Assembly: GCF_035658495.1 (NCBI RefSeq)
Contig: NZ_CP141945.1
Location: forward strand, 620,001-684,000
Source of the DNA: Novosphingobium sp. RL4
GTDB taxonomy: Bacteria; Pseudomonadota; Alphaproteobacteria; Sphingomonadales; Sphingomonadaceae
DNA: 64,000 bases
Direction of reading: 5' to 3'
Made by a program: the position numbers and the translations under genes. Shown piece by piece: positions 61,943-64,000 of the stretch (the first letter of the stretch is position 1; every line of letters starts with the position of its first letter). The notes under the pieces are model-generated. The model was given only the letters and a program-made list of their open reading frames with translations. It was not told the DNA's origin and ran no database searches.

Positions 61943-63022
61943 TCACCGATCCTGGTTGGCAATCTCGGAAGCATGAGACGTGTCATACCCAAGCGCAGCG
62001 TCCTCAAAATGGCCCGCTTCCTTCTTGAGCGCAGCGGAGACACGCTGCGCGAGACTTTTGCTCGCAGCGATGCTTTCACCCATCATGCGCACCGAACCCT
62101 TCACTTCCCGCTGCACAACCACGGTGCCTTGGGCGTCGGTAAATCGCAGGTCGGCCCGGATGAGCGTCTTGCCGGCTACCATGCCGACAACGGGCAACGC
62201 CCCACGTACTCCAGCATTGCCCTTCTTGTACTGCGTGACGTCCAGGTCGAGCATGGAAGCATCGTCATCGCTGCGTATGTCACCTTGCCGCCAGACGGTC
62301 TCGAACATGCTGCTCTTTCTCAATTGTACGACCAGTTCCTCGTAAGTCGCCGCTACAAAGGCTGGTGGCAGCTTACCGTTGGAACCGGGCAGGTTTATCC
62401 GAACGCTATGCTCGCGAGGGCGGTGACCCCGTGCCGCTAAGCGCACGCCATCAGGTCGCAGACTATCACCAAGGCGATCGTCCATAACCGACGCAGGCTG
62501 GATGCCCGCCTGGTCGAAGGCCTGAAGCACGCTTTGCCTGCTCGTCTTCGGCAAGAGCAGGACGGCGCCGTGAAATCCCTGGCGCTCATCGACGTAGAAC
62601 AGTGTCAGTGTCTCCGCACCCGGCCTGATCATGCTGTAAATTTGCCCTGCCTGCGGCGCCATGCTCGCAACATTGCCTTTGACGCCGCGCATCAGCCCCT
62701 TGTTGGAGTGCTCCAGAGACATGCCGCGCACCGCATCCATGGGAATCACGCCATACGCCGTCTTGCCGGTGAAGCGGATGAGATCACCATCGATCTCCAG
62801 CCGCCCGGCCGTGCCTGCCGCCAAACCAGCGAAACCGATGATATTCACCGCACCTTCAACAACGACCGGTGCCGACATCATAGCTCCATGATGGAATGTA
62901 CCGGTGTCGTCGCTCAAGACTTCGGCTCGCACTGCTTGTCCGGTAGAGCCTATCGTCAGGGCAGCAAAAACGAGCCAGTACGCCAGACGCGACGACCAGG
63001 CGTTATGGCGAAGACAATACAT
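61943..63022 (-). CDS. Exported protein with DUF4410-like C-terminus
   Basis: The protein has 359 residues with a signal peptide (LVFAALTIGSTGQAVRA). Residues 35-180 form a beta-rich domain (DGDLIRFTGKTAYGVIPMDA, LTLFYVDERQGFHGAVLLLP). The C-terminal part (YEELVVQLRKSSMFETVWRQ, LDLDVTQYKKGNAG, KSLAQRVSAALKK) resembles DUF4410 proteins, which are exported and of unknown role. It is convergent with the kinase-like gene, 23 bases away. The two-component genes next to it may control it, but nothing in the sequence shows this. Confidence 0.65.
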   Translation of the reverse strand: MYCLRHNAWSSRLAYWLVFAALTIGSTGQAVRAEVLSDDTGTFHHGAMMSAPVVVEGAVNIIGFAGLAAGTAGRLEIDGDLIRFTGKTAYGVIPMDAVRGMSLEHSNKGLMRGVKGNVASMAPQAGQIYSMIRPGAETLTLFYVDERQGFHGAVLLLPKTSRQSVLQAFDQAGIQPASVMDDRLGDSLRPDGVRLAARGHRPREHSVRINLPGSNGKLPPAFVAATYEELVVQLRKSSMFETVWRQGDIRSDDDASMLDLDVTQYKKGNAGVRGALPVVGMVAGKTLIRADLRFTDAQGTVVVQREVKGSVRMMGESIAASKSLAQRVSAALKKEAGHFEDAALGYDTSHASEIANQDR

Positions 63023-63155
63023 TTTCTTGCCTTACTGTTTCAGGCAGACACCGACGATCGCGCAAGTCCCGACGCTTAATGAAACCCGGGCGTGGCATTC
63101 GCGCACGGCCAAGCCTGCCAGTTTATTTGGAATGATTAGAGTACAAGGCGCGTAA

Positions 63156-63464
63156 CTAGCAGTCCGACAAGTGCCGCCGCGCGCATTCACTATAGGCCGC
63201 ATCGCGTTTGCGCATCTCTCGCCCGCGATTACGATCCGCTTCGTCCTGACTGGTGGTCGTCCAGTCGACCGTCTTGCTCACTGCTTTAACCGGCAATGTC
63301 GCCAGCCCGCACCCCGACAGAAAACATACCGAACCGGCAGCCAATCCTGCCGTCAGCGGCCACAGTAACGGTCGCCTGCAGGAGGGAGCTGGCGATCTTG
63401 ACGTATTCCAGAATTCAGATCGTGAAGCCGATTCGATTGAAATTCTCGCAAGGTCCGCATGCAT
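63156..63464 (-). CDS. Small putative lipoprotein
   Basis: This 102-residue ORF has a hydrophobic stretch LLWPLTAGLAAGSVCFLSGC with a lipobox LSGC and a short charged mature part (KAVSKTVDWTTTSQDEADRN, RKRDAAYSECARRHLSDC) with two late cysteines. The N-terminal extension of 37 residues is longer than usual for a lipoprotein signal, and no later start is available in frame. It follows the DUF4410-like gene region on the same strand. Similar short lipoproteins are common in sphingomonads; function is unknown. Confidence 0.55.
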   Translation of the reverse strand: MHADLARISIESASRSEFWNTSRSPAPSCRRPLLWPLTAGLAAGSVCFLSGCGLATLPVKAVSKTVDWTTTSQDEADRNRGREMRKRDAAYSECARRHLSDC

Positions 63465-63795
63465 CGCTTTTTCCAGTCAGGTTGAAAACCGACCGTCTTC
63501 TTAAACACGGCATGTGGAGCAGCGATGGAGCAATCATCGCCAGCTGAACAAGCCTTGACCAAATGCTTCAGGGGCATTTCGATATCGAGGCGTCAACAGA
63601 TGTTCGAACCGAAGGACTTCGTGCTACACACAGCGATCAGACAGCGCGGTGTCGTTTGCAACGTTTGTTTTCGTGGGAACCTGCCGCCAGATCGCTCCCG
63701 CCATCAATTGCAAAAACGGGGTCGAGGCGGAGCGCAATGCCTATCTGGCCGGCGGCATGCGACGAGCCACTAGGCTCAGGACTCACTGATTACAG

Positions 63796-64000
63796 CTAGA
63801 AGAGCACGGTGGCGGCGAGAGCGAGGGCCGAGAAGAAGACGGTTGGGCAGCGGTCGTAGCGGGTTGCGACGCGGCGCCAGTCCTTGAGGCGACCGAACAT
63901 GATCTCAATGCGGTTGCGACGCTTGTATCGGTGCTTGTCGTATTTGACCGGCATGGAGCGGGATTTGCGGCCTGGAATGCACGGCTTGATGCCCTTTTGC
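63796..64000 (-). CDS. IS5-family transposase, C-terminal part
   Basis: The frame runs off the right edge. The visible end reads KGIKPCIPGRKSRSMPVKYD, KHRYKRRNRIEIMFGRLKDW and RRVATRYDRCPTVFFSALAL, which is the C-terminal part of an IS5/IS427-group transposase with the last catalytic Glu in NRIEIMFGRLKD. The element end should lie near 63770 (AGGCTCAGGACTCA). It may belong to the same IS type as the truncated copy at 32156. Confidence 0.85.
   Translation of the reverse strand, partial: QKGIKPCIPGRKSRSMPVKYDKHRYKRRNRIEIMFGRLKDWRRVATRYDRCPTVFFSALALAATVLF

Overview
The window looks like a high-GC alphaproteobacterial chromosome, most probably from the Sphingomonadaceae (Novosphingobium, Sphingobium or Sphingomonas type). 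This is an inference from gene content: three TonB-dependent receptors, FecI/FecR/receptor signalling units, a coniferyl-aldehyde dehydrogenase type ALDH, aromatic and xenobiotic oxidoreductases, many insertion sequences, and a siphovirus prophage of the kind seen in that family. No rRNA, tRNA or CRISPR array was found.

1-16.7 kb is catabolic and ordered. It holds a PaiB-like regulator (cut by the window edge), a secreted propeller-amidohydrolase, an Lrp/AsnC regulator divergent from an ornithine cyclodeaminase, a Tat-exported amidase, a TonB receptor plus phosphoesterase pair facing a TetR regulator with a clear operator, a LysR regulator facing ohr, an aldehyde dehydrogenase and a DJ-1/PfpI protein (a stress or electrophile cassette), and a DMT exporter facing a MocR regulator. 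The MocR gene is frameshifted.

18.6-19.9 kb is a graveyard of broken IS110 and IS3 elements. 20.0-23.6 kb is a MarR-led oxidoreductase operon: old yellow enzyme, TauD dioxygenase, DUF1330, and a frameshifted carboxymuconolactone-decarboxylase relative. 24.0-29.0 kb on the minus strand is a complete fecI-fecR-receptor-tonB unit. 29.4-33.7 kb holds an IS-truncated NTase-HEPN gene, an IS701-type element, a truncated IS5 and an intact-looking IS3 element.

33.7-47.4 kb is a cryptic siphovirus prophage. It keeps tail and head-tail genes, capsid, decoration protein, a protease/scaffold-type DUF2213 protein, part of the portal, a head morphogenesis gene, and a control and integration end (excisionase-like protein, tyrosine integrase). 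It is strongly decayed: five in-frame nonsense codons (four are TAG), several one-base frameshifts, two exact 7-bp tandem duplications and two deletion fusions. It also carries non-structural cargo: a secreted 5-hydroxyisourate hydrolase, a Blc-type lipocalin, a short repeat protein and an acyl-carrier-protein-like gene. A (GA)22 microsatellite lies in it.

The prophage abuts an orphan ECF sigma gene whose next cistron seems to be cut off by it. From 49.3 kb a broken M16 peptidase and an IS3 fragment lead into a run of exported and outer-membrane proteins (51.3-55.2 kb). A second sigma/FecR/TonB-receptor operon follows (55.5-59.3 kb). After it come two histidine kinases around one OmpR-type regulator, where the second kinase keeps its H-box but has lost recognisable ATP-binding motifs. 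Two exported proteins and the end of an IS5 element close the window.

The most unusual things are the two-kinase arrangement, the prophage cargo and its mutation pattern, the prophage-split sigma operon, and the NTase-HEPN gene with altered catalytic positions. I did not find a gene set that I can defend as a wholly new defence or metabolic system.
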